Part shown: positions 54,801 to 63,845 of the stretch, in pieces
Layout: the number at the start of each line of letters is the position of its first letter
Position numbering within the stretch: position 1 is the stretch's first letter
NCBI GenBank assembly: GCA_902788315.1
Contig: CADAJS010000002.1
Location: 62,001 to 126,000, forward strand
Direction: 5' to 3'
Length of the DNA stretch: 64,000 nt
Origin: an uncultured Bacteroidales bacterium
GTDB taxonomy: Bacteria > Bacteroidota > Bacteroidia > Bacteroidales > Bacteroidaceae
Program-made: the position numbers and the translations under genes
Notes under the pieces: generated by a model
Databases searched by the model: none
Seen by the model: the letters and a program-made list of their open reading frames with translations, nothing else
Told to the model about the DNA's origin: nothing

Positions 54801-56090
54801 CTAACCGCCAAAGTTGTCGAAGCGGATCATGTCGTCCTCGACACCGAGGCTATGCAGCAGGTCGAGCACGGTCTTTGCCATCATTGGAGGTCCGCAGAGG
54901 TAGTACTCGCAATCCTCGGGTGCCTCGTGAGCCTTGAGGTAGGTGTCGCCCATGACGGGAGCCACGAAGCCCGGCGTATATTTGACACCGGCGGCATCTG
55001 CCTTGGGATCCGGACGGTCCAGCGCCAAGTGGAAGTGGAAGTTGGGATAGTCCTTCTCAAGCTGCAGGAAGTCGTCGAGGAAAGGAATCTCCTCCAGCGC
55101 ACGGGCACCATAGAAATAGTGCATGGGGCGCTTACGGTCTTCGTCCTTCACGCCGTGACCCTTGAGCATGTGCATAATCTGAGCACGCAGGGGAGCCATA
55201 CCGGCACCGCCACCTACCCATATCATCTCGCGTCCTGTGCCGTATTGCGGGCGGAACTCTCCGTAGGGGCCACTCATGATAACCTTGTCGCCGGGCTTCA
55301 GCGAGAAGATGTACGACGAGGCAATACCCGGGTTGACGTCCATGAAGCCGGGACCCTGGTCCTTCGGCTTGAAGGGAGGCGTGGCGATGCGGACGTTGAG
55401 GGTGATGATGTCGCCCTCGTCGGGATAGTTGGCCATAGAGTAGGCACGGATGGTGTCCTGCGGGTTCGTACACTTGAGGGAGAACATGCCGAACTTCTCC
55501 CAAGCCGGCAGATAGGTGTCGCCGATAAGGCTCTTGTCGAAGTCCTTGTCGTAGTCGATACAGTCGAACTTGGGGATGCGGATCTGTGCATACGAACCGG
55601 GCTCGAAGTCCATGTGCTCGCCGGCAGGCAGAGCCACCTTGTACTCCTTGATGAAGGTAGCCACGTTCTTGTTGCCAATCACTTCGCATTCCCATTCCTT
55701 GACGCCCATCACGGAATCGGGCACCTGAATCTTGAGGTCACCCTTCACCTTGCACTGGCAGCCGAGACGCCAGTGGTCCTTAATCTGCTTGCGGGTGAAA
55801 TGTCCCTTCTCTGAGTCGAGAATCTCGCCACCGCCCTCGACCACCTGGACCTTGCACTGGCCGCAGGAGCCTTTTCCGCCACAGGCGCTGGGCAGGAAGA
55901 CGCCTTCCTGAGCAAGCGTGCTGAGCAGGCTGGCACCCTGACCCACGGAGAGGGTGTCCTTGCCGTTGATGGTGATGTTCACATTGCCGCTGGGTGACAA
56001 ATACTTCTTAGCTACGAGCAGGACGATGACCAGTGCAATGATGATTGCCAGGAATACGCCAATGCTCGTTAAAATCAAATTCATATCCAT
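54801..56090 (-). CDS. nqrF: Na+-translocating NADH:quinone reductase subunit F
   Basis: 429 residues. Electron entry subunit: oxidises NADH through FAD and a 2Fe-2S cluster. An N-terminal membrane helix (LILTSIGVFLAIIIALVIVL) precedes the ferredoxin domain with cluster ligands Cys70, Cys76, Cys79 and Cys111. A FAD domain (RAYSMANYP) and an NAD domain (MIWVGGGAGMAPLRAQI, YYLCGPPMMAKTVLDLL) follow. Last gene of the nqr operon. Confidence 0.97.
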   Translation of the reverse strand: MDMNLILTSIGVFLAIIIALVIVLLVAKKYLSPSGNVNITINGKDTLSVGQGASLLSTLAQEGVFLPSACGGKGSCGQCKVQVVEGGGEILDSEKGHFTRKQIKDHWRLGCQCKVKGDLKIQVPDSVMGVKEWECEVIGNKNVATFIKEYKVALPAGEHMDFEPGSYAQIRIPKFDCIDYDKDFDKSLIGDTYLPAWEKFGMFSLKCTNPQDTIRAYSMANYPDEGDIITLNVRIATPPFKPKDQGPGFMDVNPGIASSYIFSLKPGDKVIMSGPYGEFRPQYGTGREMIWVGGGAGMAPLRAQIMHMLKGHGVKDEDRKRPMHYFYGARALEEIPFLDDFLQLEKDYPNFHFHLALDRPDPKADAAGVKYTPGFVAPVMGDTYLKAHEAPEDCEYYLCGPPMMAKTVLDLLHSLGVEDDMIRFDNFGG

Positions 56091-56111
56091 TGTCTTTATT
56101 CCTCCTACTCT

Positions 56112-56741
56112 TTAGATGTTAAGTCCACTGAAACACATAAAGGCCATCGCCATGAGGCCTACGGTGATGAACGTGATGCCGAGTCCCTGCAGGGGCTTGG
56201 GCACGTCGGTATAGGCCATCTTCTCGCGAATGGCAGCCAGGCCCACGATGGCCAGCAGCCATCCGATGCCGGAGCCGAGTGCGTATGCGATAGCATCACC
56301 GAATCCGCCGATAGCCTGTGTGCTCACGGCAGGATCCATCTGCACACGCTGCTGCATGAACAGCGAGGCACCCATGATGGCACAGTTTACGGCAATCAGC
56401 GGCAGGAAGATGCCGAGTGCAGCGTACAGCGAGGGGCTGAAACGCTCGACCACCATCTCCACCAGCTGTACGATGCCGGCAATCACGGCGATAAACAGGA
56501 TGAAAGCCAGGAAGGTGAGGTCCACACCCTCGACCAAGGCATTGGGACCCAGCACATAGGTCTGCAGGGCGTAATCAACGGGAACCGTGACGAGCAGTAC
56601 AAAGGTCACTGCCACGCCGAGGCCCAGAGCCGTCTTCACTGTCTTGGAGACAGCAAGGTATGAACACATACCCAGGAAGAAGGCGAATATCATGTTGTCC
56701 ACGAAGATGCTGCGGACAAATAAGCTTATCATGTGTTCCAT
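56112..56741 (-). CDS. nqrE: Na+-NQR subunit E
   Basis: 209 residues, six hydrophobic segments. Membrane subunit that with NqrD binds a shared Fe-S centre and forms part of the Na+ path. Seen: [19 protein letters not shown] with the conserved Cys, [33 protein letters not shown] with the second conserved Cys, and [18 protein letters not shown]. It starts 3 nt after nqrD ends. Confidence 0.96.
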   Translation of the reverse strand: MEHMISLFVRSIFVDNMIFAFFLGMCSYLAVSKTVKTALGLGVAVTFVLLVTVPVDYALQTYVLGPNALVEGVDLTFLAFILFIAVIAGIVQLVEMVVERFSPSLYAALGIFLPLIAVNCAIMGASLFMQQRVQMDPAVSTQAIGGFGDAIAYALGSGIGWLLAIVGLAAIREKMAYTDVPKPLQGLGITFITVGLMAMAFMCFSGLNI

Positions 56742-56744
56742 ACT

Positions 56745-57371
56745 TTACTTCTCCTCTTTGTTTATTGAGCGATGAGCCCAGATTACACATCCAACGATGA
56801 TGAGCGACATGGCGGGCATGGTCATCATACCATTGTTTTGATAGCCGTGGTCGTAGAGCCACTGCGGTACCACCGAGAAGCCCAGCAGGGTGCCGAAGCC
56901 CAGCAGTTCGCGTACGAAGCCCACGATGACCAGAATCAGCGCATAGCCCAGTCCGTTGCCAATACCGTCGAGGAACGACTCCCAAGGACCGTTCTGCATG
57001 GCAAAGGCCTCGAGGCGACCCATCAGGATACAGTTCGTGATGATAAGTCCCACATAGACGCTCAGCTGGACGCTGACGTCATAAGAGTAGGCCTTCAGCA
57101 CTTGGCTGACGATGGTTACCAGAGCGGCCACCACCACGAGCTGCACGATGATACGGATGCGGTTGGGGATGGTGTTGCGCAACAGGGAGATAATCACATT
57201 GGAAAAGGCCGTGATGACAGTCACGCTGAGTCCCATCACGATGGCAGGCTCAAGCTGCGAGGTAACGGCCAACGCTGAACAGATACCCAAGACCTGAACG
57301 GCAATGGGGTTATTCTTGTTCAGGGGATTAAGGAAAACTTCCTTATTCTCGCTTGAAAATAGTTTGCTCAT
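56745..57371 (-). CDS. nqrD: Na+-NQR subunit D
   Basis: 208 residues. Membrane partner of NqrE with inverted topology. Seen: NPIAVQVLGICSALAVTSQLEPAIVMGLSV with the conserved Cys, VIISLLRNTIPNRIRIIVQLVVVAALVTIV, YVGLIITNCILMGRLEAFAM with the second Cys, and GLGYALILVIVGFVRELLGFGTL. It lies between nqrC and nqrE with 21- and 3-nt gaps. Confidence 0.96.
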   Translation of the reverse strand: MSKLFSSENKEVFLNPLNKNNPIAVQVLGICSALAVTSQLEPAIVMGLSVTVITAFSNVIISLLRNTIPNRIRIIVQLVVVAALVTIVSQVLKAYSYDVSVQLSVYVGLIITNCILMGRLEAFAMQNGPWESFLDGIGNGLGYALILVIVGFVRELLGFGTLLGFSVVPQWLYDHGYQNNGMMTMPAMSLIIVGCVIWAHRSINKEEK

Positions 57372-57392
57372 ATTTCTGTTCTCCTCTTTGCT

Positions 57393-58016
57393 TTACTTGT
57401 TCAGAAAATCAATGTACGCCTGGAGACCGTCAGTAACCATGCCGGCCACTCCGTTGCTGGTAAGCGTGGCGCCCGTGACACCGTCAATCTCTGTCTCGGC
57501 CTTGGAGGCACCCTTCTTCACGACGGTGAGAGCCACCTGCTGTGTGTTGTCGGTGAAGATGGGCTTGCCGTTGAACTGCTCCTGGAACCAGCGTTCCTTG
57601 ATGCGTGCGCCAAGGCCGGCCGTCTCGCTCTCATGGTCAAAATATGTGCCGAAGACATGCTGTTTGTCCTCGTCGATGGAGATGTATCCCCAGAGACCGC
57701 CCCAGAGGCCGCGTCCCTTGACAGGGAGCACATACTTCGTCTGGCCGTCCACCTGAGCCACATATACCTGACCGCCAGCCTCCGTCTGCACGTCGGTGAT
57801 GGTCTGAGCATACTGTTGGTCGATGGCTTCGCCCTTCAGGCCGACAATGTTCAGCGAGGTGAGGATCTGATTCTTCTTGTCCCGCTCTACGTTGGCATCC
57901 TGCGTCGGCTTAAGCACCGAGGAAATGAATGCCAGGAGGAACGCCACGATGATTACCATCACAGAAGCGTAGATGATAATATAGGTATTGGTTTCTTTAA
58001 TCTTTGAAATGTTCAT
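57393..58016 (-). CDS. nqrC: Na+-NQR subunit C
   Basis: 207 residues. One N-terminal membrane helix (TYIIIYASVMVIIVAFLLAF) and a periplasmic FMN domain. The covalent FMN site is TGATLTS with the predicted flavinylated Thr184. GLGARI and WGYISID fit the FMN-binding domain. Shorter than the Vibrio protein, as usual in Bacteroidetes. Confidence 0.96.
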   Translation of the reverse strand: MNISKIKETNTYIIIYASVMVIIVAFLLAFISSVLKPTQDANVERDKKNQILTSLNIVGLKGEAIDQQYAQTITDVQTEAGGQVYVAQVDGQTKYVLPVKGRGLWGGLWGYISIDEDKQHVFGTYFDHESETAGLGARIKERWFQEQFNGKPIFTDNTQQVALTVVKKGASKAETEIDGVTGATLTSNGVAGMVTDGLQAYIDFLNK

Positions 58017-58031
58017 AGCTCGTATCCTCCC

Positions 58032-59216
58032 TTACTTTATATTGGTTGCACGTTTTGCGCGACGGCTGATGTTGCGCTGTACGAAGCAGTAGTCAATCAG
58101 CGGAGCAAAGAGGTTCATTAACAGGATGGCCAGCATCATACCCTCGGGATAGCCGGGGTTAAGCACACGTACCATCACGGCTACAAGGCCGATGAGCAGA
58201 CCGTAGATGTACTTGCCTCCTTCGGTGCGGGCACTGGTGACGGGGTCGGTGGCCATGAAGACAGCACCGAAGGCGAAACCGCCCAGCACGAGATGCTCAT
58301 ACCACTGGATGGACGTGAGTCCCGCGGCCTGCATCAGCCAGCCGGTGGCTGCGCCGCCCACGAAGACGGAGAGCATAATCTTCCAGCTGGCCACGCCTGT
58401 CCAGAGCAGGAGCAGGGCACCCAGGGCAATGGCGATGACACTCGTCTCGCCCACGGAGCCGGGAATCAGACCGTAGATGGCGTTCATGATGGTCGAGGAG
58501 TCGAAGCCTGCAAATCCTTCCTGAGCTGCCTGGCCAAGCGGCGTGGCACCCGAGAGGGCATCGGCACCCGTGACATCATATCCTGCGCCCAGCAGACTCT
58601 TGCCGGCCACCCATACGGTGTTGTCGCCGGTCATGGCCGAGGGGTAAGAGAAGAAGAGGAACGCGCGCGTAACGAGTGCGGGGTTGAAGATGTTCATACC
58701 CGTACCGCCAAAGATTTCCTTGGCCAGAATCACACTGAAGGCCACGGCGAGGGCCAGCATCCACAGCGGAGTGGTCACGGGGACAATCATGGGAATGAGG
58801 ATACCCGTGGCGAGGAATCCTTCCTGTATCTCCTCGTGCTTCCACTGTGCCACTGTGAACTCGATGCCGAGTCCCACAGCGTAGCTCACCACAATCTTGG
58901 GCAGCACGGCCAGGAAGCCAAACCACCACATGCCGAGCACGGTGGCCTCGCCCAGCTTGCCGGCGGCCAGAGCGTTCTGATATCCGATGTTATACATGCC
59001 GAAGAGCAGAGCCGGAATCAGGGCGATGATGACAAAGCTGATGATTCGCTTGCTGTCAATGGCATCGTGGATGTTCACGCTGCCGGCGCGTCCCGTCGTA
59101 CGAGGCACGAAGGCAAACGTCTCCAAACCGTCGAAGAGGCTCTGGAAGGCATGAAGCTTGCCGCCCTCCTCAAAGTTCGGCTTTATCTTATCCAGATAAT
59201 TTCTTAATGCTTTCAT
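58032..59216 (-). CDS. nqrB: Na+-NQR subunit B
   Basis: 394 residues, many membrane helices. Holds riboflavin and a covalent FMN and carries out Na+ movement coupled to quinone reduction. Seen: FGMYNIGYQNA, GFLATGILIPMIVPVTTPLWMLALAVAFSVILAKEIFGGTGMNIFNPALVTRAFLFFSYP in separate segments, and the flavinylation motif SGAT with predicted Thr225. It sits 47 nt after nqrA. Confidence 0.97.
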   Translation of the reverse strand: MKALRNYLDKIKPNFEEGGKLHAFQSLFDGLETFAFVPRTTGRAGSVNIHDAIDSKRIISFVIIALIPALLFGMYNIGYQNALAAGKLGEATVLGMWWFGFLAVLPKIVVSYAVGLGIEFTVAQWKHEEIQEGFLATGILIPMIVPVTTPLWMLALAVAFSVILAKEIFGGTGMNIFNPALVTRAFLFFSYPSAMTGDNTVWVAGKSLLGAGYDVTGADALSGATPLGQAAQEGFAGFDSSTIMNAIYGLIPGSVGETSVIAIALGALLLLWTGVASWKIMLSVFVGGAATGWLMQAAGLTSIQWYEHLVLGGFAFGAVFMATDPVTSARTEGGKYIYGLLIGLVAVMVRVLNPGYPEGMMLAILLMNLFAPLIDYCFVQRNISRRAKRATNIK

Positions 59217-59263
59217 ATTATTTTTTCTGTTTACTTATATTCATTAGGGGACCGTTAGGACAT

Positions 59264-60595
59264 TTATGCATTCTCACGTCGCAGGATGTCCAGTCCTTCA
59301 CGCACGATACGCTGCAACTCGAGCTTCGAGCTGTCCACGAACTCGGCGATGGCAAAGTCCTCTGGAGCCACTTCGTAGATACCCAGCTGTTCCTGTCGGT
59401 CGATGTCGCCGGCGATGATGGCCTTGATGAGGTATCCGGCATAGATGTCCATCGGGAACACCCGGTCATATTCGCCGCTCATGATCATGTGGCGTTCGCC
59501 GCCCTTCACGCGGGCGTCCAGCACATACTCTTTCTTGCTTCCCTGCAGCCAGCTGAAATAGCTGCGGCTGGTGGAGAACTCCTTCAGGCGCGGCATGATC
59601 CAGCCGAGCATCTCGGCGTTGTCGTCACCCTCGGGGATTACGTTCACCTCCGTAGCATGGGCTGCCAGGAAACCGTCGGCCGTGGTCTTCACGCCTGTCA
59701 TCACGTTACCGTTGATGATACGCAGGTGCTTGCCGGCGTCCAGCTGTCCTTCGAGCATCGTGTCCAGCTTCTGCCCCACGAGCATCTTGACGTAGCAGGG
59801 TTTCTTCACCTCACTGCCGGCAAGGGCTACGGTGCGGGTAAGGTCCACTCGACCCGTACGCATCAGGCGTCCGACGAAGATAACCTCCTCGGGGCCCATC
59901 GTCCACACCACTTCGCCCTTGTTGATGGGCGAGATGTGATTAATCTGCACACCCACGTTACCGGCCGGTGCGGGACCGTCGAATACGGTCACCTCGCAGT
60001 CCTTGGCCACCGTCAGTGCCGTGCTTGTCTGCCGTGCGCTGATGCCCAGGTGGACGGGAGCCAGCTTCGAGAGCGTGGTGATGCCCGTCTGGAAATCGGT
60101 CTCCTGGCCCTTGAGTACCACCTCAAAGTCCTGAGCCAGGGGCATGCTGTTAAACGCACTCACGAAGATAGCCTTTGGCTTGTCCTCGGGATTGGCCACC
60201 ACATCGTAGGGGCGGCTACGGAAGAAGGCGAAGAGACCGCTCTCCATGAGCAGCGTCTTCACGTCGCCCTTGGTGTTAAACTCGCGCGGAGCGATGGAAG
60301 CATCGGGCTTCACACGCACGCTCAGCAGCTTGCGACGGTCGCCGCGTTCCACCAGCGAGACAGTGCCGCCCACCGGCGACACGAACTTTACCTCGGGATG
60401 CAACTTGTCTGTCAGCAGCGCATCCCCAGCCTTGACAACATCACCTTCCTTGACCACCACTTTGGGTTTCATCCCGACGAAGTCGTCCGGCACGAGCGCA
60501 TACTCGTCCGAGCCCTTCACAGATGTAATCTCCGCCGTGGCCCGTCCCTTAAGGCGGACGTCCAGGCCTTTACGTAATTTGATTACTTTTGCCAT
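59264..60595 (-). CDS. nqrA: Na+-NQR subunit A
   Basis: 443 residues. Peripheral cytoplasmic subunit linked to the quinone site. Seen: IKLRKGLDVRLKGRA at the N-terminus, FVGMKPKVVVKEGDVVKAGD (barrel-sandwich part), VSPVGGTVSLVERGDRRKLLSV, and later FVGRLMRTGRVDLTRTVALAGSEVKKPCYVKMLVGQ. First gene of nqrABCDEF, behind a consensus -7 box. Confidence 0.97.
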   Translation of the reverse strand: MAKVIKLRKGLDVRLKGRATAEITSVKGSDEYALVPDDFVGMKPKVVVKEGDVVKAGDALLTDKLHPEVKFVSPVGGTVSLVERGDRRKLLSVRVKPDASIAPREFNTKGDVKTLLMESGLFAFFRSRPYDVVANPEDKPKAIFVSAFNSMPLAQDFEVVLKGQETDFQTGITTLSKLAPVHLGISARQTSTALTVAKDCEVTVFDGPAPAGNVGVQINHISPINKGEVVWTMGPEEVIFVGRLMRTGRVDLTRTVALAGSEVKKPCYVKMLVGQKLDTMLEGQLDAGKHLRIINGNVMTGVKTTADGFLAAHATEVNVIPEGDDNAEMLGWIMPRLKEFSTSRSYFSWLQGSKKEYVLDARVKGGERHMIMSGEYDRVFPMDIYAGYLIKAIIAGDIDRQEQLGIYEVAPEDFAIAEFVDSSKLELQRIVREGLDILRRENA

Positions 60596-60636
60596 ATACT
60601 GGATTTAATAAACTATAGTGCATACGAAAAGCGCTG

Positions 60637-60644
60637 CAAAGTTA
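60637..60644 (-). promoter_or_regulatory. -7 box TAACTTTG of the nqr operon
   Basis: Consensus on the minus strand about 42 nt before the nqrA ATG. No other box of this kind is seen inside the operon, so one message for nqrABCDEF is likely. Confidence 0.7.
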
Positions 60645-60767
60645 CTACTTTATTTTGAATAATCGTCCTCATGGCTATAAAAAGTTAAAGAGACAGCACG
60701 AATTACGAAACAGGAGTCCCGCATGGCTATAGTTCATGGAGTGCCCCCTATCGGGGCAGGGATTCTT

Positions 60768-61847
60768 CTAATCTGGACACGAGTGACAACGGCCTATGTT
60801 CATTAGGAGTTCGTAAGTAGGCTTAAGTGTCGTGATATCAGTGAGGACAGTTGAATGGCCGCTTTCGACAGACGTGGTAAAGGATTGTATCTCGCCATAA
60901 TAACCTTGGGAATAGATTTGGTTGTCGGGGAGTATGGGATTAAAGCTGTTGCGGGAATAGAGGTATTCGATGTGCCTGTTATGCTTGTGAATCTTCTCAA
61001 TGGGGATGCCGAGGATGGTGGAAGGCACGGATTCGAAAGTCAATTCTTCCATCTGCGAGAGACGGTAGATACCCTTTGACGTGCAGACTTTAAGAGATTC
61101 CCGGGCAGCAGACCACGTGTAAGCAGTGGAGAGTTCCAGGGTGCCGACGAGGTGCGGATGCCGGAGCATGAGGAGGTAAGAGTCCCTGGCCACCTGACGG
61201 CAGGCGAGGATTTCAGGCTGTCCGAAAAGATGACAGACGAGGTCGAGGGGATGGATGTAGAGGTCGAGCAGTGCATTGCCTTCGGGATATGCGCCTGTCA
61301 AGTAATGTAGGGCGTAACTGACAAGATGCTCTTTGCCGAGACGCTCCTTCAGGAGTCGTATGGCAGGAGCATAGCGTTTCTGCAGGCCGACCACAGCAAC
61401 AGGCGAAAGGCTACGGGTAGGCGAGCGATGCTCGGGAATGCCGTGGAGCCGTCGTAAGTCAATGAGCGTGTCAAGCTCTTCCAATGTCTGGCAGGGAGGT
61501 TTCTCGATGAAAAGTGACTTGCCGCTACGGAGGACTTGCGAGGCAAGGGAGAAATGGGCAGATGGGGAGGCTGAGACGAATACGCCTTTGACAGCCTCAT
61601 CCTTCAGAATCTCGTCGAGCGAGGTCGTGGCTTTCACATAAGGGAACTTCTGTTCTATCAGTCGTGCCTTTCGTTCTGATGTGACGCAGATATATTTCAG
61701 CGGTACGCCGAGATGGTGAAGCACGGGATAGAGATTGGTCAGCGAGTGCTGCCCCATGCCCACGAAGGCATATTGCGATTGGTACGTTTGGCGCAGGAAA
61801 CGCTCTGTACGCATCCGCTTGTATCGGTTGATAAGTTCTTGTATCAT
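60768..61847 (-). CDS. Gfo/Idh/MocA-like oxidoreductase coupled to a radical SAM gene
   Basis: 359 residues. NAD(P)-binding start YAFVGMGQHSLTNLYPVLHHLG (an unusual GxGxxS), then the family motif EKPP at 115-118, QKRYAPA (156-162) and LDLYIHPLDLVCHLFG with His199 and Asp202 in the catalytic region. The family oxidises or reduces sugars, inositols and related polyols. The N-terminal 25 residues are an Arg-rich extension not usual for the family. It overlaps the radical SAM gene by four bases (ATGA), so the two act together. Substrate unknown. Confidence 0.8.
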   Translation of the reverse strand: MIQELINRYKRMRTERFLRQTYQSQYAFVGMGQHSLTNLYPVLHHLGVPLKYICVTSERKARLIEQKFPYVKATTSLDEILKDEAVKGVFVSASPSAHFSLASQVLRSGKSLFIEKPPCQTLEELDTLIDLRRLHGIPEHRSPTRSLSPVAVVGLQKRYAPAIRLLKERLGKEHLVSYALHYLTGAYPEGNALLDLYIHPLDLVCHLFGQPEILACRQVARDSYLLMLRHPHLVGTLELSTAYTWSAARESLKVCTSKGIYRLSQMEELTFESVPSTILGIPIEKIHKHNRHIEYLYSRNSFNPILPDNQIYSQGYYGEIQSFTTSVESGHSTVLTDITTLKPTYELLMNIGRCHSCPD

Positions 61848-62941
61848 TGTATTGCTTTTAGATATTTGCGATAAGTCTGCTTAGGGTCTGCCGTCCACTG
61901 ATACGGACCGTAGAACTTCTCAATGAGCCACTTGGGCAGCAACCGCTCGAAGTTGCGCACGAGGATGATGTCGTACTTACGGTGGAAGTTGATCCAGCAG
62001 TCGTTGCAGTCCCTGGAATACTGGCATTGCGTCTGACAGGCTGCTGTTCCGTTGAAAATCTCGTCGAGCGACTGGCTATGTATATTCCCCAACACCACAT
62101 CAAGGTTCTGGCAGAGCGGCACGTCGCCGTTGCTGTGAACGACGAGACAACTCATGATGCTCTGGCAGCGCAGGCGAAGATGCCCGTTTCGCCACTGGTC
62201 ATAGAGCGCCACGAAGTCGTAGTTCTCCTGCGTCTGGTGGATGCTTTGGGGAATCTGCTTCACAAAATCCGATGCCGAGAGCAGTTCGCCCGTTGTGTCG
62301 AAGAAAGCCATCGTTCCGTAGATGCCGATGCGAATGTCTATGCCGTAATGCATGGCAACGTCAATGACATAGGCCATGTCATCGAACGTATTCCACGGCG
62401 AGAGACAGAACATCAGCGACAGGGGCACTTCGTCCTTGAGGGCCTCCACCACCTCGATCACCCGGTCGTAGCCGTCGCGGCCCCGCATCCGCCGGTAAGT
62501 CTCGCGCCCGCCGTCGAGAGAGACGTACAGATGTCGGGGCTGATAGCGGCGGACGGCATCTATCACCCGACGGGACGCGAGACAGTTGGAGAGCAGCGTG
62601 TAGTTAGGATGATGCTCGTGGAACCACGCCATGATCTCCTCTGCCTGTGGATGCAGGATGAACTCGCCGCCCTCCAGTCCTACGGTAGTCCGTTTGGTCA
62701 CACAACGGCTCTGCATGATGCTTTGGATGTCGTCAAGCGAAAGATGCTCCACCTTCTTCTGCCAGATGTTGCAGTGCTTGCAGCGCGACTGACAGGCGGT
62801 GGTAGAGTAAATCATCAGTTGCGACAGCCGCTTGTGCCGCGGCCGCATCATGTTGTTCAGATAAAGTAGCCCGTTGTAGGCGTAATCATAGATACTATAC
62901 ATACTGGTTCGTTGCAGTTTTGGACGATTGGTACTCACCAT
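61844..62941 (-). CDS. Radical SAM protein with SPASM-type C-terminus
   Basis: 365 residues. The 4Fe-4S/SAM motif is CQSRCKHC (Cys50, Cys54, Cys57). EGGEF near residue 90 and SLDGG near 141 are the usual SAM-binding motifs. Auxiliary-cluster cysteines follow at 259, 265, 277, 302, 306, 312 and 315, the SPASM pattern, so it should carry extra Fe-S clusters. An in-frame ATG at 62902 (residue 14) is an alternative start; then the 18-bp inverted repeat would be all upstream. No precursor-peptide gene is seen nearby, so a small-molecule or sugar substrate fits as well. Confidence 0.8.
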   Translation of the reverse strand: MVSTNRPKLQRTSMYSIYDYAYNGLLYLNNMMRPRHKRLSQLMIYSTTACQSRCKHCNIWQKKVEHLSLDDIQSIMQSRCVTKRTTVGLEGGEFILHPQAEEIMAWFHEHHPNYTLLSNCLASRRVIDAVRRYQPRHLYVSLDGGRETYRRMRGRDGYDRVIEVVEALKDEVPLSLMFCLSPWNTFDDMAYVIDVAMHYGIDIRIGIYGTMAFFDTTGELLSASDFVKQIPQSIHQTQENYDFVALYDQWRNGHLRLRCQSIMSCLVVHSNGDVPLCQNLDVVLGNIHSQSLDEIFNGTAACQTQCQYSRDCNDCWINFHRKYDIILVRNFERLLPKWLIEKFYGPYQWTADPKQTYRKYLKAIQ

Positions 62942-62976
62942 CGTCTTCTACTTATAAAGTCCAAAACTGCAACGAA
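62908..62976. repeat. Perfect 18-bp inverted repeat around the radical SAM start
   Basis: TTCGTTGCAGTTTTGGAC (62908-62925) and GTCCAAAACTGCAACGAA (62959-62976) are exact reverse complements with a 33-nt spacer holding the ATG at 62941. Confidence 0.9.
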
Positions 62977-63087
62977 TGACTGCACCATGAGGAGTAAACT
63001 TTGCCCGTTATTGTAAGCGAAATGTTAAATAACAGCTTTATATGCAAAATATTTATGGAATAATTTGGTTTATATTATAAACTTCTC

Positions 63088-63095
63088 TACCTTTG
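63088..63095 (+). promoter_or_regulatory. -33/-7 promoter of the membrane-protein/regulator pair
   Basis: TACCTTTG with TTG twenty bases upstream (63065-63067). Leader of about 100 nt. Confidence 0.7.
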
Positions 63096-63205
63096 CAGCG
63101 TGAACCGGACACAATTGGCCAAAGACGTGCTTTCTGCAGGAGTACGGACGAGGCCAGAGAGTATTGAAAACAAAAGTAGAACATCTATTAAAAAATGAAA
63201 AAACA

Positions 63206-63832
63206 ATGGAAGAAAAGAATAACATGACTGCCGAGCGCAGTCTGGAGATTATCAGAGAGTCAATAGAGCGCAGCCAGCGCACCATCAACAAGAATTCGGC
63301 CATACCACTCATATGGTGGGGACTTTGTGTGATCATATTCTCGTTGCTCATAGCTTACCTATGGAAGAATCATGGCGGACCGGTATGGAATATGCTGTGG
63401 GCCGCATTATGGCTGGTGGGCTACGTGGGCAACTGGTTTATCGACAAACGGCGAGGAAACGTTCCGACTACTTTTGTCGGGAAGGTCATCGGCCATGTGT
63501 GGGCTACGTTTGGCGTATTCTGCTGTGGCATGGGCATGATACTCGGTTTTATCGGCAGCGGAATGTTACCAATGGAACTGATTATGCCTAAGGTGTATAT
63601 ATTTGGATGCATCACCAGCATCATCTCGCTCTGTTTCGGAATGGGAACAACGATTACTGGCCTAGTCATCCGCAACCGTACCATTCAGGTGTGTGGACTT
63701 TTAGCAGGTCTCGGAGGATTCTTTGGCGCATTACATTTCCCCGATCATACACAGCTCTATGTGATGGCAGTCGTGGCCTTGATTGGCCTAATTGTGCCAG
63801 GTGTGGTCATTTTCATTCAAAATCAGAAATAA
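63206..63832 (+). CDS. Five-helix membrane protein next to a winged-helix regulator
   Basis: 208 residues from the ATG at 63206; an upstream TTG (63164) is also open. An N-terminal charged helix (MTAERSLEIIRESIERSQRTI) precedes about five membrane segments (IPLIWWGLCVIIFSLLIAYLW, VWNMLWAALWLVGYVGNWF, VWATFGVFCCGMGMILGFI, VYIFGCITSIISLCFGMG, YVMAVVALIGLIVPGVVIFI). No family function is known. The regulator starts 13 nt downstream, a pairing seen in many Bacteroidetes, suggesting a stress- or signal-responsive unit. Confidence 0.8.
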   Translation: MEEKNNMTAERSLEIIRESIERSQRTINKNSAIPLIWWGLCVIIFSLLIAYLWKNHGGPVWNMLWAALWLVGYVGNWFIDKRRGNVPTTFVGKVIGHVWATFGVFCCGMGMILGFIGSGMLPMELIMPKVYIFGCITSIISLCFGMGTTITGLVIRNRTIQVCGLLAGLGGFFGALHFPDHTQLYVMAVVALIGLIVPGVVIFIQNQK

Positions 63833-63845
63833 GGAGGACCTGCCC

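Noticed and set aside
54683..54937. A small plus-strand frame containing a repeated peptide
   Set aside because: It is created by the 73-bp tandem repeat and reads antisense into nqrF.
62908..62976. Invertible promoter element
   Set aside because: The spacer is only 33 nt, no recombinase gene is in the window and no -7 box is seen within the spacer; kept only as a hairpin or operator candidate.
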